Shown one piece after another: positions 48,206 through 61,372 of a DNA stretch of 64,000 nucleotides (positions within the stretch are counted from its first letter, which is position 1; each line of letters opens with the position of its first letter). The notes under the pieces are model-generated. The model saw only the letters and a list, made by a program, of their open reading frames with translations. It was not told the origin of the DNA and did no database searches. Both the position numbers and the translations under genes were made by a program. This DNA comes from Epiperipatus broadwayi (taxonomy: Eukaryota; Onychophora; Udeonychophora; Euonychophora; Peripatidae), in assembly GCA_028023455.1 (NCBI GenBank), contig JAQFVV010000023.1:1136501-1200500 (forward strand), given 5' to 3'.

Positions 48206-49520
48206 TTGTAATGGTAAAGATCTTGGGGTAAATCTGTGGTGATGGAACTCATCATCATCAACTCCAAGTTAATGAACTACTCTAAACATACAAATATATA
48301 TGAATATAAGCATGAGAAATAAGCAGTGAATATAATGTCTATGAATATGAGAAGCATAAGAGATCAATACTATAAATAAGTATAAGTTTGCCAGCATTAC
48401 CGACAAGAATAATAATCATTCATCATCATGAATGATCAATAATACAAATAAATCAATACACAATCTTGTTACTGGATTTGAAATTGGTTTACTATTTAAA
48501 CCTTGCCAGTTTGAGGCAAATTATTTTTTCACAACAATATGGATGCACAAACTTAAGTGCTAATCTATGATAATATTCAATAACAAAAACAATAATGCTG
48601 GGCAACTAAAACATGCTGATCATTATTGGGCATAGAGTTGGGTAACCAATTGTAACAGTGTAGAATAATAGGGATTTAAATTGGGCAATGATTGTAACTG
48701 CATGGAAATAGTGGTCCTTCAAGTTGAATGACAATTGTAATTGTACAGAAAATAGGGGTTAATAAGAGAATCTGAGATTATATCCCACAATTGGGTAGCC
48801 ATTTGTAACAGTTTGGAAAATAGTGGTTAATAGAAAAAAATCTGATATTATAAGATCTTACAATTGGATAGGTATTTGTAACAGTACACCACATTAGTAA
48901 GCCTGAATTATGAGGAGATGGGAAACCATCTTCCCCGAATAAGCAAAATATAGAATTAAATATAAAAAGAATGAGCATGAGATATCAGTACAGAACTAAT
49001 TATAAGTTCACCAGCATTACATAGAAATAATAATCATTCATCATAATGAATGATCAAACAATAAAAATAAGTCAACCGTCAATCTTGTGATTGGATTTGA
49101 AAGTGATCCACTACAACCAGGCTAATTATTTAGTGACTGCCAAACCTAGGGCAGAAATACAAACAATAACTGGATGCACATATTTAGGTGCTACTCCATC
49201 AAAATACAATAATAAGTCAAATAATGCCGAGATATCAAAAACATCCTGACCATCATCAATACTCTTCCCACTTAATACCATTAATGTATTGGCAAACTAT
49301 AATTTCTAAAGAAATAATAAATAAAATGAAATGTAGTGCATGGACTTTAAAGGATATTCCTTTTGTGCTAACTAGGATCATCATTATCAACTGGATGTCC
49401 ATAACACTAAAAATAAAGCACTACTTTAAAATAACTGTTTGCACAAATCTAACCCAGGAAGCAAGAACTTTATAAACTATTTCTGTGAGCAAGAGATAAA
49501 TAAATAAAGCAACTTATTAC
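48206..49520 (+). repeat. Unclassified interspersed repeat, two partial copies in tandem
   Basis: 48206-48640 and about 48930-49520 share landmarks with each other and with the inverted copy at 55030-55752. Shared landmarks are a TGTAATGG start, CCAGCATTA, TCATCATGAATGATCA, TTGGATTTGAAA, ATAATGCTGGGACA-type text and GACTTTAAAGGATATTCC. The two parts are separated by a tandem repeat (48645-48900). No protein motif was found. It could be a long LTR or a non-autonomous element. Confidence 0.7.
48645..48900 (+). repeat. Tandem repeat, about 5 degenerate units
   Basis: Units carry TTGGGTAACCAATTGTAACA-like text followed by GTRTRGAAAATAG and GGGTTAAT-like spacers; unit length varies from about 35 to 75 bp. 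Confidence 0.75.
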
Positions 49521-51535
49521 AAATCATTTTAAATAATTCATAGGCTTACCCTACTCTAAGTAAATAGTTTTATTGAGATCATTAAAAAATCCTAGAACAC
49601 TAAGCTTTCATGAAATAAGATTGGTAGAATAAAGAAATTAAGATTAAAAAATATTTTTAAAACAATTATTTACTAACTAATTGATTAACAGTAAACAAAA
49701 AAATATGATAGTATGAAATTTTAAACATTCATTTTATCCAAAAAACATATTTTTATAAAAATTTTAATCAATCAGTGGATTTCTAGTCATAAATTAACTT
49801 TTACTTAATTATTTCTTTAAAATATCTAAAAATTGGGAAACAATATTTTCATAATCAAAGATAATCTTTGATTTAACCCAATTAACCTTTTTTAGAAGGG
49901 AAAATGAAGAAAAAGAGAGAAACAAGTTTCCAAAATATATATATATTTATAAAAAATTAAATTTTATAAAATCTATTTCACAATTTTGAAGAAAAAATTG
50001 ACTGGATTTAAAAATATATATATTTTTTTGGCAGATTTTAAAACAATATATTAACTTAATGGAAATATTTAAAATTATCAATTCTTACAAAAACAAAAAA
50101 AAATCACTTTTTTTTGCTATACATGAAAATTTAGTGTGCACACATAAATTAACTTTAACCATGATTTGATTCTTCTGTGGGATCCTTCCCAGTTATAATT
50201 TCCAGTTTTCCAATTGTTTTCTTCTTAAAGGCTTTTTCTACAGATGTACATGGTTAATTTGTCCTTTTCTTTGTTTGCAGTAATTCTAAGTTAAAAAATA
50301 ATAAATTTCATTTATTTCTTTCCACTAAGAAACTCATGTTCTTGGTTGAAGATAAGATTGTAGATTACTTTAGGTGATAACTTACTCTCTACATTTTTAC
50401 TGTAGTGGAGGCAGGTTACAAGGAGGAAGATGATATCTAGCTTTTAACTGCATTTAGCTCGTGCTTTTCTTTGTTCAAACCATTTTTATGACTAAACTTA
50501 TAGTATGGTAAAAGCTAGGTTAAAATTTCTGATATTCTATGTAATAGCATGATAAAGACTTCAGCTTCTTTCTTCTTTATCATCTAGATTAAGACTTGAC
50601 TGCAATCTCTTCAATAACTAAGTTAGGAATAATTTTTCTACTGTCTTTTCCAGCAGCTGGATTAAGATGACTATTCTCTTCAACATCTAGGTAAGGAATA
50701 TTTCTTACCAGACACTTGGGTCTTCTGACCTATTCACACCCTATTATTATTTTTTTTCTAGAACAATATTGACTACAAGTCAATCATAATCTGTCTCTAA
50801 CCTGATAATTTTATAACAACCAATTAGGTAAATTATTACAAATACAATTGTTTAGCTATTTCCTCCTTAATCATATACATTTAAAAACAAGTCAAAAACT
50901 TAAATTAACATTATAAAATTCTTGACATTTTTTTTAATTACAAAAATTTTCTTGCAAAAAGAAAACAAGATAATCAGTTAGTTGCACTGATTTGATTTTT
51001 TCATTGAAGAGATAAAGAAAAGACAACAATTCTGTCTAATTACAAATAAAATTTACCAAAATTATTAAAATATTTTTTTAAAAAAAAATACTATTAAAAA
51101 TAAAACTTTATCTGTCTTAAAAGGTTAAAATTAATATTCATTAAATAATTTACAAAGAAAAAATTATTTTTCTCTTAGTACATTTTCATAATTTAAATTA
51201 AAACTACTAATTAATTATAATTACTGAAGAGAGAAAGTTAAAAAACTTGTTTACATTCTTTTACAATTTTCTCTCCCTTCTATAATAATTTATAACTCTT
51301 ATTAAAATATTTACATATTAAAATCATATTATTATTTAACAAATTCAATGTTTGAGAACTCTCATATTATCATTTTGGGACTTAGAATAATTAATTAATT
51401 GATTCATTATTACAAAAACATGCATGGGAAAATTAAATATTATTTTCCCCATTAATTAAATAATTCTATACTTAACCTGAGGGACATTCTTCCAACTACC
51501 TAATTATTTTAGTACAACTATGCAGCCAACTGGTT
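49521..51535. other. AT-rich stretch; one small duplication
   Basis: GATTAAGACTTGACTGCAAT (about 50588) and GGATTAAGATGACTATTCTC (about 50660) begin a two-unit imperfect repeat of about 70 bp. No genes seen. Confidence 0.45.
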
Positions 51536-51538
51536 ACA

Positions 51539-51576
51539 ATATATATATATATATATATATATTATAATATATATAT

Positions 51577-51617
<41 letters not shown>
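51539..51617. repeat. (AT)n microsatellite
   Basis: Nearly continuous AT dinucleotides over about 80 bp with small interruptions. Confidence 0.95.
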
Positions 51618-51622
<5 letters not shown>

Positions 51623-51989
51623 ACAATAATATGCTGTGTGTGCACAAATATATATAAAGTTGAAAGGAAAAGTAGAAATAAACAGACAAAAAAATCTAGT
51701 AGATATTTTCTACATTCACTGAGAATAATAATTCTATAAAGAATTAAATTGTTCTAAATTTAAAATAATATTTCATTATAAAATTAAATATTTAAAAAGG
51801 TCTGATAAATAAATTAATATTGAATTCTGATTTTGAAAATAAATTTAAGGTAATAGAATGAATACTGAACCCTACCACTTGATGGTGTTGTTTTTCACAC
51901 AGTGCACATCAATATACTGTTTTAGCAGCCTAACTTATGGATAACACTACAACAGTGTTGTTTAGAACCATAATAGGCTGCCTCCTATG

Positions 51990-52560
51990 ACTATGTAATG
52001 AAATACTATGCCCATTGACTTGCAACAGTATTCCTCAGGTGAGTGCATTTCAACTTTTGCTATGGTCTGATTTGATGGTGGCAGTATGTGAAACTATCAA
52101 AAAATTCATTGTGGATAAATTTTGAGAAAGTGTAGTGGATTAGTATTACATATTAAGAATTGTCAGGCCATCACACACACTTCCCTATGATTTTGAACTG
52201 CACACAATCTGAAAAGTTAAGGTGTTCAGCAGAGTTCTACCGAGTTCATGTACAAATGCACATTTATGCATGAATCCATGCAAGAGCAGTAAAATATCAG
52301 CATGGCAAGTGTTCAAAATTGGTTGGAGGGGAGTGAATTTCTGGCCACAAAAGTTGATGCTGTTGTCTTTTTCCAGAAAGAGAACATTATGCTAGATGTG
52401 AAGCTATGCATTTGTGGGAGGAGCATGGTTTTAGTCAACTACAGGATCTGGGGAATTCCATTGCCATTCCTGCAAGTGTACCTGGGGTCTGCATAAGGGA
52501 AGTTGGTTGGATGGCTCCAAAATCGCATTACTTACAGCTTTGAGTCTCATCTCCTTCCTA
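51990..52560. other. Higher-complexity segment, unassigned
   Basis: The composition is more balanced than the flanks. Plus-strand frames such as PQVSAFQLLLWSDLMVAVCE (about 52030), WLEGSEFLATKVDAVVFF (about 52320) and HYARCEAMHLWEEHGFSQLQ (about 52380) look coding-like but lie in different frames. No family motif, so function is not assigned; a decayed mobile-element gene is the likeliest explanation. Confidence 0.35.
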
Positions 52561-53370
52561 TTGGAGTCAAACAAACCTTAACTCTCCGTCCCCTAAAAAA
52601 TGTTCTTTTTTAAAAAATGGATTGTTTAATTAATGCTTTTTGAAAAAGGCAAAAAATAAAGGAAGAACTTTTCACTATCATATAAAGGTTTTCGTAGCGT
52701 AAATATTTTTTAAAAAAAAACCCTCATAATAAGAAAATAAAAGATGATAATTAAAAATCAAACCAACCCCCCTCCACACTCTGAAAACCAACTGTTGGTT
52801 TATTAAAAATGAATTGATTAATAAGGCTTTCTAACAAAAACTCAAAATCAATAAAAAGTCGATAAGAAAAAAGTCGATAATTTAAAAGCAAACCAACTCC
52901 CCTCCAATAATTCGTATATTTCATTAATCTATCTCTTTATAGAACACATTTAAAATTAATATGTGAAGTTTCCAGTACATCAGCAAAAGATACTGCAAGA
53001 CAAGAATTAAAATTCAAACCAACCCCCCTCCACCCTCTAAAAACCAACTGTTGGTTTATTAATTAAAACTGAATTGTTTAAGGCTTTAAAAAGAAGCTAA
53101 AAAAAAGATAATTTAAAAGGAAACCAATACCCTTCTACTATCTAAAAACAAAGTGGTGTTTGTTTATTAAAAAGGAAAAAGAAACAGTATGAGTTTTTTT
53201 ATATAGAAAGGGGTAAAAAAAATTTTTTTTGCCATAGTATTATGTATAGAAACTGATAATTCAAAATTGGCAGAAAAAAGCTCAAAATCAAAACAAATTT
53301 TATAATTTAAAAGCAAACCAACTTCCCTCCCCCCCACACATCATATAAAATCAAAGTGTTTGTTTATTAA
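52560..53370. repeat. Degenerate satellite, about six units
   Basis: AAACCAACCCCCCTCCAC or close variants recur near 52761, 52888, 53014, 53123 and 53314, with a weaker first unit near 52570. Each is followed by AAAACCAACTGTTGGTTTAT-like text and a T/A-rich remainder with AAGTCGAT. Spacing varies from about 110 to 190 bp. Confidence 0.8.
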
Positions 53371-55029
53371 AAATGCAAAAAAACATAAGAGTTTTATGTA
53401 TAGAAAGTGAAAATTTTTTTTTCTATACCATAGTATTTTGTAAAGAAAGTGATGGCCCATGAATTGGTATAATGATGTGCATTGGGCGAAAAAGAGTGTC
53501 ATCAAACAATAGGCTTCAGTATTCATACTATTACCAAAATTAAAAATAAGCGTGTTTCTGATAATTGTAAAAATGTCTTATCTGTTTTGAAATCTTTTTA
53601 ATTAGTTAAACTGATAAAATTTCCAAAATGTACCTTTTAATTTAAAGTGCATTTGAAAAGGCTAAAGCTGATTTTAATCAAGATAAAAATTGGACTGAAA
53701 AAATGCTGTTTTTAGTTACTTTGTTTTTAATACCGCAATATTAAAAAGGATTAGACAGATTGAAAATAGTTGGCAATGTGTTTTTATCATCTCAGATGTT
53801 TCTATAAAAGGGCTGATAAAGAAATATCAGTTTGGTTTTGGTTTGCAGTTTTTGTAAGGGCTGGCCAGAAGAGTCTGATTTTAAGATTTTGAGAAGCAGT
53901 GGTCAAATAGGCCAGCTGTGATGTCTGGGTAGTAATTTTTGAAAAGATAATTGGCTAATATAGTTTGGCTAATATTTTTATAAGAGTTAGCTGCAGTTTG
54001 TTGGTAAATGTGAACAGAATTATTCAGAGAACTAACATGAGGATGTAGCAATTCAAGATAGGTGTGCTACAGTTCACTGGTGGACTTTGAATTCACATGG
54101 AGGAAAATGACCCACTTATTTGTGTTGATATTCATAGCTATAAATGTGTTGTGAGAAAACAGCTAACTTTTTTTGAACTAATCTTAGCCAGAAGGGAACT
54201 GATCAATGCCAACAACCATACCTGAATTATACTTTTACCTGATGATGACAATTTCCTGGTTTATACCTGTCTTACCAAAAGCAACTCACAAAGAGAAGCA
54301 CAGATAAATGTATATGCAATGGTGAGTAGCATTATATATAATGAAAATGAAATTTTAAATAATTTCTTTGGTAAAAATGACATTTAAAAATGTATATATT
54401 TTAAAAGATAAGTAAATAATTTTGCTTGAATTGAATTAAAATCTAAAAGTAAAGATTGTATCATGGACAATTTATTTTGAAAAAAGAAAAAGAAGACATC
54501 AAAAATTCTTTTAGATTAATTTACAGATATAATTAATTAATTGAGAATAACCTGACATAAAAAAAAGCTTTTGAGTTATCTCAAAAAATTGACTTTATTT
54601 TTTAAAAAAATGAAAAAACATTATTGGCTGAAAAAAGAGACTAATTAATAATATTAATTCATATCATCTGTGTTCATAGATACACTTGTATGTGTGGATT
54701 TTTTTATATAGTTTCAAATGAAATTAATTATGTAATATATTTTTAATAATTTTATTATTTTGATAAATTCAAACATGTTCTTTTTATATCAAGCCACATT
54801 TCTGTGTTCTGAATGGGCTTCAAGTAAACATAATGTATTAATCATGTAAATCATAATGTAATAACTTGAATTGTGTATAGTAATTATAAATCACATATAT
54901 GTAAATCATAATGTGATAATTTTTATTATTATATTTTAATCAAAATCAGAAGGCATAATTGATATGCATAGCCTTTTTCTAGACCTTAATATTATTTTTT
55001 ATATGAATTTTTATTTAATTGTTAAAAAT
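53371..55029. other. Mostly AT-rich; short coding-like patch near 54.1-54.3 kb
   Basis: A plus-strand frame from about 54094 reads MEENDPLICVDIHSYKCVVR and QLTFFELILARRELI with one later stop. It has no recognisable domain. The rest has no supported feature. Confidence 0.35.
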
Positions 55030-55752
55030 TGTATTGCATCATCTCTTGGTCACCATAACAGTAGTTGAGCTTATGTTCTCTGAGATAGATTCAAGTATAA
55101 TGACAGAATATATGAATGGGGATATTAGTGCTTTTGGGCATCCAGAGATTATCAGTCATCATCCTGGTTAGTGCAAAAGAGAATACTCTTTAAAGCCCAT
55201 ACATTACATTTTATTTTATTTTAGTTTTATTAGAAGTGAAGTTTATAGTTGACCAGCTCAAAAGGTCAGGGCATTGATATATTTGATGATGATCAGCATG
55301 TTTTAATGTCCCAGCATTATTGTTTTCCTGATTTTTTTATTATTATATATTGTAATGGATGTGCCTCCAAATTAATGGGTTAAATAATTGCCCAAGCTGG
55401 CAAAGGCTCAATAGTTAGCTTGGTCTACAGAAGACCCATTTCCAATCCAGTCACCAGATCGGCTGTTGATTTTATTTTGATTTATTCTGTTAACATATTT
55501 TGATTATGGATCATTCATGATGATGAATTGTTCTTTTGAGTATTATTTTTATTTACTTTTATAATTATAATGCTGGTTGATTTAGTAAATTATGCTTTCA
55601 GTTGCCCTGAGGAGTAGCTGGCTGATCTCAGTGATCTCTCAATGAGATCTATTGATCTCATGCTCTCTTGATATGATTGTGAATGATGATTTGCCATCAC
55701 CCTAGATACAGCTCCCAGGACCATTCTATCTTCTCCATCCCATTACAATATA
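55030..55752 (-). repeat. Inverted copy of the unclassified 48-49 kb repeat
   Basis: Read on minus, it reproduces the landmark order of 48206-49520: TGTAATGG start, CCAGCATTA, CATCATCATGAATGATCC, GACTGGATTGGAAATGGG, AATAATGCTGGGACATTAAA and GGCTTTAAAGAGTATTCTC. The plus-strand edges TATTGTAATGGATG (55358) and CATCCCATTACAATA (55739) form a near-perfect inverted pair within it, and the right edge is part of a 24-bp palindrome CCCATTACAATA/TATTGTAATGGG. Confidence 0.7.
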
Positions 55753-57352
55753 TTGTAATGGGCTGGCAGATTTCTCAAGAGATAGGGGGAGCACATCTTA
55801 CTATGGTTGGGCTTTGGGTCTTTGGATAGGATGCAAGTGATTACACAATGAAATACTTAATCTATGATTGTATCTACTTCCAATAGACTATCTCTACATG
55901 TTTTTATTAATTTAGACACAATTTGCATCAGTTCATCCAATTCACACCTCTTTCTGGCCATATTATACCATAGTATTCGAATTCAGGGAGTAATAGCTTG
56001 GACTCTTATCAGGGAAGGAGATCACACCAATAGCAGCTGTTGTACCTCTATATAGGTGATATTTTATTAGTAAACCCTATAAGCATATCCAAATACCACA
56101 AAATATAGAACAAAATGTGTATGTGCAGTATATGTATATATATTACAGGTTATAATAATTAGCTTGATTATATCTATTTACTTCCTCTAAAATAATAGGA
56201 TAATATTGTTAGGTATAAGAATAATTAAACTAATAATGCTTAGAATGGATATATGAATAATGATGAGCTAGATACCTGATTAAAATAATGAATTATATTA
56301 ACATTTATTGATTAACAAAAATAAACTAATAAATACTAATTCATTCTGAAACATGTTATTTATTATATCAACGATGATCTTCTACCACATTGATAACTAA
56401 TAATGATATTTATAAAGTCCTTATGCCTCAACCCAATGGGAGAAATTCATGCATTTGACCAATTATTTATAAAGACAAATATATAAACATTGATATATAC
56501 ATGATCATGATTCTAACTGGCTAATTAAAACTATATACAAACACATTAAAAAAATCCTTGTTGTCCAGTTAGATCAATGATTGTAAATCTTCATGGAAGT
56601 TCACCCTCTATTTAATATCCTTAACATTAAGAAGAAAAAACAATAAATTCATGCAAGGCTGTTAAATCATCTATACAAAAGCAATATATAAATAAGATTA
56701 ATTAATAATAAACAAAACAACATAAACTCATGTCATAATCTAATGTACTGCATAATGTGAGATAATACTGAAAACTCTTACCTCTTATTTCACATTATGC
56801 TGTCATGGAGAGTAGGATTGGGAAGACAAACTAATCTAGATTTTATTTAATATAAGTAAAGATAAAAAAAATTATTTAGTAAAATCTAATACTTTTCCCC
56901 TTTTTGCTCTCATGGTGAACTTTTCCAAAATATTGACACATTTGCTTCAAAGTGTGGGAACGACAATATACAGAAAAATTTACAATATACAAAATAATAA
57001 TAATAATAATAATGACGATGATGATGATGACAATTTTGATCCTCTTATACTAATTAAAGTTTGATGAGTCTGTTGGAAAGTATTTATTCACAAGGTAAGT
57101 CTCTTTGGATGAAGATGAAATACTGCCCCCTCGAAGAGTGGCAATCTCTTATTTGGATCAAAAGACAGTGATCTTCTCCAGTTGATTTCTCTTGAATTTT
57201 AGTAGGCATTTTATCCAAAACAGGATGTTCTTCAGGTTTCTTATAAATGGGTAGGTGGAATCTTTATGATTTCATGGCTTTATTGATGGTGTGATATTCC
57301 CTATGGTTTGAACCTTTTTACCACACACCCATTGTATAATAATATTATATAT
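55753..57352. other. No recognisable gene
   Basis: Starts with a second TGTAATGGGCTGGCAG in the opposite orientation to the repeat before it. It contains a 15-bp-arm hairpin at 56750-56800 and ATG/AAT-type short repeats near 57000-57030. A purine-rich minus-strand CTTCGAGGGGGCAG (about 57130) resembles a polypurine tract but has no partner. Confidence 0.4.
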
Positions 57353-59146
57353 TGTACCGGGTTCGATCCGCAGAAGATCTTACTTACACTGAAAGCTTGG
57401 TTTAGCTGAGTTATAACCTTATTTCTAATACACTTACATTTATAATCATATTTAATTATTAATATTATGTGAATGAACTGGCACATTCGAACAAAAATGG
57501 AAAAAATATTATTGATAGCTTTAGCTGTCAACAATACCTATGATCAGATCGAGCTATGCAATGCATAACACAATCACATTTCCAGATCGTGGCCCATCTC
57601 AGCTGCTAGATTCAAACCCCTACTATCCAAACACTTTATTTGTTTCAGAGTAAACCCCGGGTGCCAGCTAGTCTTAGACTAACATGTTTGGACAGTAGGC
57701 CCATAATCCAGTGCTCGAAAAATCCCCTAACTAGCTCAGTCTATTATTTAATTCATTAACAAAATATAGTTTCAATTAGTGGTGAAAAGAATTGACCAAC
57801 AGAATAAAGTTTTAGGTGTAAAGACAATTTATTTTAATTATGGCATTTACTAAACTAATTTTAAATATTTTATAAATCTTATTTAACTAATATAACAAAT
57901 GCACATTTCTAATTTACACACTATAATATATTATGAGAAAGCATTAAATAATATTTGAAATACAAAATACAATGAAATCAATATATACGAACGCATGAAC
58001 ACACATATTAACAGTTCATTTATGTCTGCTATAGAGTTCTTAAACTTGACTCTTGGAGCTTTACGAATACATGGCTACTTAAGAAATAAGAAAAATGTTT
58101 TACCTAGGATTTTGAATGTGGATATATATTGCTGTTTGCTGCTTCTAATGAAGTATTTTTAACTGGTTAGATTTGAAGTTTCCTTGTGGAGATTTGATGC
58201 TGATTATTCTGAGGCATTTCTTTAAGACAATCAGACATTGAGCAGTTTCAGGTTGTTACACAGTCATCACTTTTATCTGATATTTGGCTGTTTCATTGGA
58301 CTTCAGGCTGGAGAAAATCGTATGTTTTCTGAGGTTTTAACACTGCATTGCTGATTCTTTATATACAATAAGCTGACTGATATAACTCACTGATAGATTG
58401 TACTGAACTGTGATCTCAAATGCAACTGAAGTCAACTTTAATGTGATTAACTCGACTTTTACACAACTTAACACGAACTCAACTATCTTGACTAACTGTC
58501 CGATAAAACCTTGGCTATTTATACCTATGACATGTTGTCATTTTTGATCTCTGGCAATATCTGTTGTCAAAATTCCTTTGATAATCCTTTACCCATGTGT
58601 TTTTGAAGATTGTTTAATTAGTAGCCACATGTGTTGTTTTTATCTTTTTATTAGTAGCTAATCCTTTGGAGATAAGCTCTTTAATCCTGTTATTTTTTAC
58701 ATTTGTGATTAGTAGCCATCGCTGAGTGTTTTTTAATTTTTTTAACTTTCATTTATTTTTCAATATAATTTTAACATGCACATATACATGCATTTATCAT
58801 TTCTTTGTTTACTCTCACACATATATAATTTAACATCAATTCATTATTTAGTTTTTTATGACAACCTTTTTTTCTTTGACTTGAATGAAAAGATATTTTT
58901 ATTTTTAAACTTTTAACTATTTATTTTAACAAATACTAATAAAAAAAAAACTCTTTACTTCTTTTATAAAACTTTTAAACTTGATGCTTCTAAACAAACC
59001 CCCTCCCCTTCTAATTAATTAATTGTAACTTTCATTTCAAGAACTTTTAAACTTTTAATTTTACTTTGTCTTTTACAAAAGATTTTTATTTTAATAATTT
59101 TTTTAAACAAAATTATTATGTGCCAACACGATATTGGTACATTACA
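57353..59146 (-). repeat. Probable LTR, minus orientation
   Basis: On minus it starts TGTAATGTACCAATATCG directly after the purine tract GGAGGGCGG and ends GGATCGAACCCGGTACA. A TATAAATAG box lies about 620 bases in, with three ATTAGTAGC motifs upstream of it in the presumed U3. Length is 1794 bp. No second direct copy lies in the window, so LTR status rests on the TG...CA ends, the polypurine tract, the TATA box and loose similarity to the sequence at 61373. Confidence 0.55.
58515..58523 (-). promoter_or_regulatory. TATA box of the minus-oriented LTR
   Basis: TATAAATAG in GGTATAAATAGCC, read on minus; the start site would fall near 58490. Confidence 0.5.
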
Positions 59147-59155
59147 CCGCCCTCC
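59147..59155 (-). other. Polypurine-tract-like GGAGGGCGG
   Basis: Immediately precedes the TG of the minus-oriented LTR, as expected for the plus-strand primer of reverse transcription. Confidence 0.45.
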
Positions 59156-59379
59156 ATTTGACAGTAAAATGCGTCATTTTTGACCATTTTATTTCTGACA
59201 CCTTTAATTCTTAATTCTAAATATTTATTATTTTTTTAAGTTTGCTTTTTTTAATATCTTTTACTTTACATGCTAAGGGCAATATTCAATTATACTTTAC
59301 TTCTTTCGATGCTGGCAACATTGCTTACAATGGTTTTAGTCCTGGATAATGACCACAAATAAATTTGTGACATAGGGAT

Positions 59380-61235
59380 CTTTGGAAATGAGGCAGATGC
59401 AGATTCGCTGACTTATACCAACTTACACATATGAAAATGAAGCTTCAGATTCCAGTTCTCTTGACCAGACTTTAACAAAGAAAAGTTGCTGTGAATGGCA
59501 GGATTTATCAACTGTCCATTTTCATCTTATGCTTTGAAAATGAGGTATGAGATATGGGGATTCTGCCCTGAAGAAGTGACTTGGGGCTTATGCTGGGTGA
59601 CCCCAGTGTGCTGTCATATCCAGATTTTAGTAAACCATTTATTGTGCAGGCAGAAGCAGAATCAGATTGGGGGCCACACTGTCACAGATGCAGGATAATG
59701 GATGGCATGGGGTGCTTTTCTTTGTGAGTCACTTGTTAAATGGGTACAAAAAGAATTACACAGTAAACAAGAGAGAGGCTTTAGCAATCATGTGGGCATT
59801 TAACAAATTTAGACAGTATTTGATAGGATCACAGGTGTTGGTGATCACTGACCATAGGAACCTTGAGTTTTTTAATCACAGCTTTCTCATAAATAGTAGG
59901 CTGATCTGGTGGAGTCTGTTCTTGCAAAAGTTCAATTATAGTGTACAATACTGCCGAGGCAAAGATAATATGGCAGCCAACATTCTAAGCAGCTACCCAA
60001 TTGCAACAATGTGTACATAACTACGGCATAAGTACACAGATGAAGAAATAGAACATAGTTTACAAAGACTAAAGGAGCTGCAAGAGGAGGATGTAGATTG
60101 TAGACAAGTGATATGTTATTTATGTCACCAACCTATAAGTAGACCTATAAACAGTTCATTATGGAAGGAGAGAAAACAGTAATCCTTAAAGGGAGGACTT
60201 TTGCAGAACAAGATGAGAGAGGGCAAGCATACATGAGTCATTCTTCTGGTGGCCATACGGGAATAGGTGATTAAATGCATACATGAAAGATATGGACATT
60301 AAGGGGCAAGCAAAACAGAAGGATGGATAGGCCATTGGTTTTATTGGCCAGGAATGTATAAGAATATCTTAAACATCATTGAGGGATGTACTATATGGCC
60401 AAAGACCAAACCCCCTAACATGTCAAGCATGCAGCCATTGAGAACCATATATGCATATCAGCCCAACAGTTTGTTGGCAATAGATTTTTATGAACCCTTA
60501 CCCAGTTTAATAGAAAGAAATATTTTGTTGTGGCCTATGATGTCTTTTCCAAATTCATGGCTGTTTATCTGGTGATGCAGGCTAATGCCAAATAGACTAT
60601 AGAAGTACCGTAACAGCAACATTTTCGAGATGTGGTAATCTGAAATCAAATAATATCAGATCACAAAACACCCTTTCTGTCTGAAGAAGGGAAAAGATGG
60701 ATGGAACCTCACAGAATAAGGCATATCCTCACTTTGATTTGCAACCTGTATTATGAGGGAGTTAGGATGCTTATTTCACATATACCTACAGAATAATCAT
60801 TGAAGATGTGTGAAAAGAAGAGTCACCAGCATAATAAATTGGTCAAAAAATGAATCAACAGGGCTTGAGACCACCAGAATCCATCATGGAAAAAATATTC
60901 CATACTCATTTAAAATCATTTTTCCAATTGGAGCACAGTGTATTAACAAAAAAAGATGATGATGAAGCATGCCATATGCTCAGAAGGATGTGTAATATAA
61001 GACAAAAGAGGCAGGGAGAGTCTGGTATGTGTTTAAGTTGGGTGATGAAGTCATGATAAGGGTAAACTCAGTAAGCCATCCTGAGAAGGATATATAAAAA
61101 GTTTTAGCCAATATATGATAGGCCATCTAAAATCATATGAGAATATGGAAACAATGCATTTGAGATCACTCAGGGGACAGAAAAAAGGGAACATTCAATT
61201 CTCGATCATTGCAATTAATAAAACAGAAGAGATAG
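59380..61235 (+). pseudogene. Ty3/Gypsy pol fragment: RNase H and integrase
   Basis: From about 59590, DFSKPFIVQAEAESDWG starts RNase H; a one-base shift follows, then a 117-codon frame (59667-60020). That frame has the catalytic Glu in NKREALAIMWAFNKFRQYL, the Asp in VITDHRNLEFF, and the closing FNYSVQYCRGKDNMAANILS. The first catalytic Asp is replaced (QAEAE), and the last Asp site reads N. Integrase follows with HSSGGHTGIG (zinc-binding part), LAIDFYEPLPSLIERN (first DDE Asp, about 60480) and ISDHKTPFLSEEGKRW (second Asp, about 60655). The C-terminal domain is seen in KLGDEVMIRVNSVSHPEK and REYGNNAFEITQG. Many stops and frameshifts. Gag, protease and most of RT are missing upstream. Confidence 0.88.
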
Positions 61236-61343
61236 AGTTTAGCGAATAAACCCCATCATAATTATACAAGAATGAAATCTAATACAAGTATTTTTTAATT
61301 ATAGGTATTAGAGATAATATGCTCAGAATGACATTTTACTCTC

Positions 61344-61372
61344 AAGGAGGGTGGGGGTGGGGGTGGAGAAGA
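61344..61372 (+). other. G-rich polypurine-like tract with G-quadruplex potential
   Basis: AAGGAGGGTGGGGGTGGGGG then TGGAGAAGA sits directly before a TG. It serves as the likely polypurine tract of the Gypsy element and has four closely spaced G-runs. Confidence 0.6.

Noticed and set aside
57340-57380. GGGTTCGATCC near 57361 as a tRNA gene
   Set aside because: Matches a Pol III B-box, but no A-box, acceptor or anticodon stems surround it; it lies at the end of a probable LTR.
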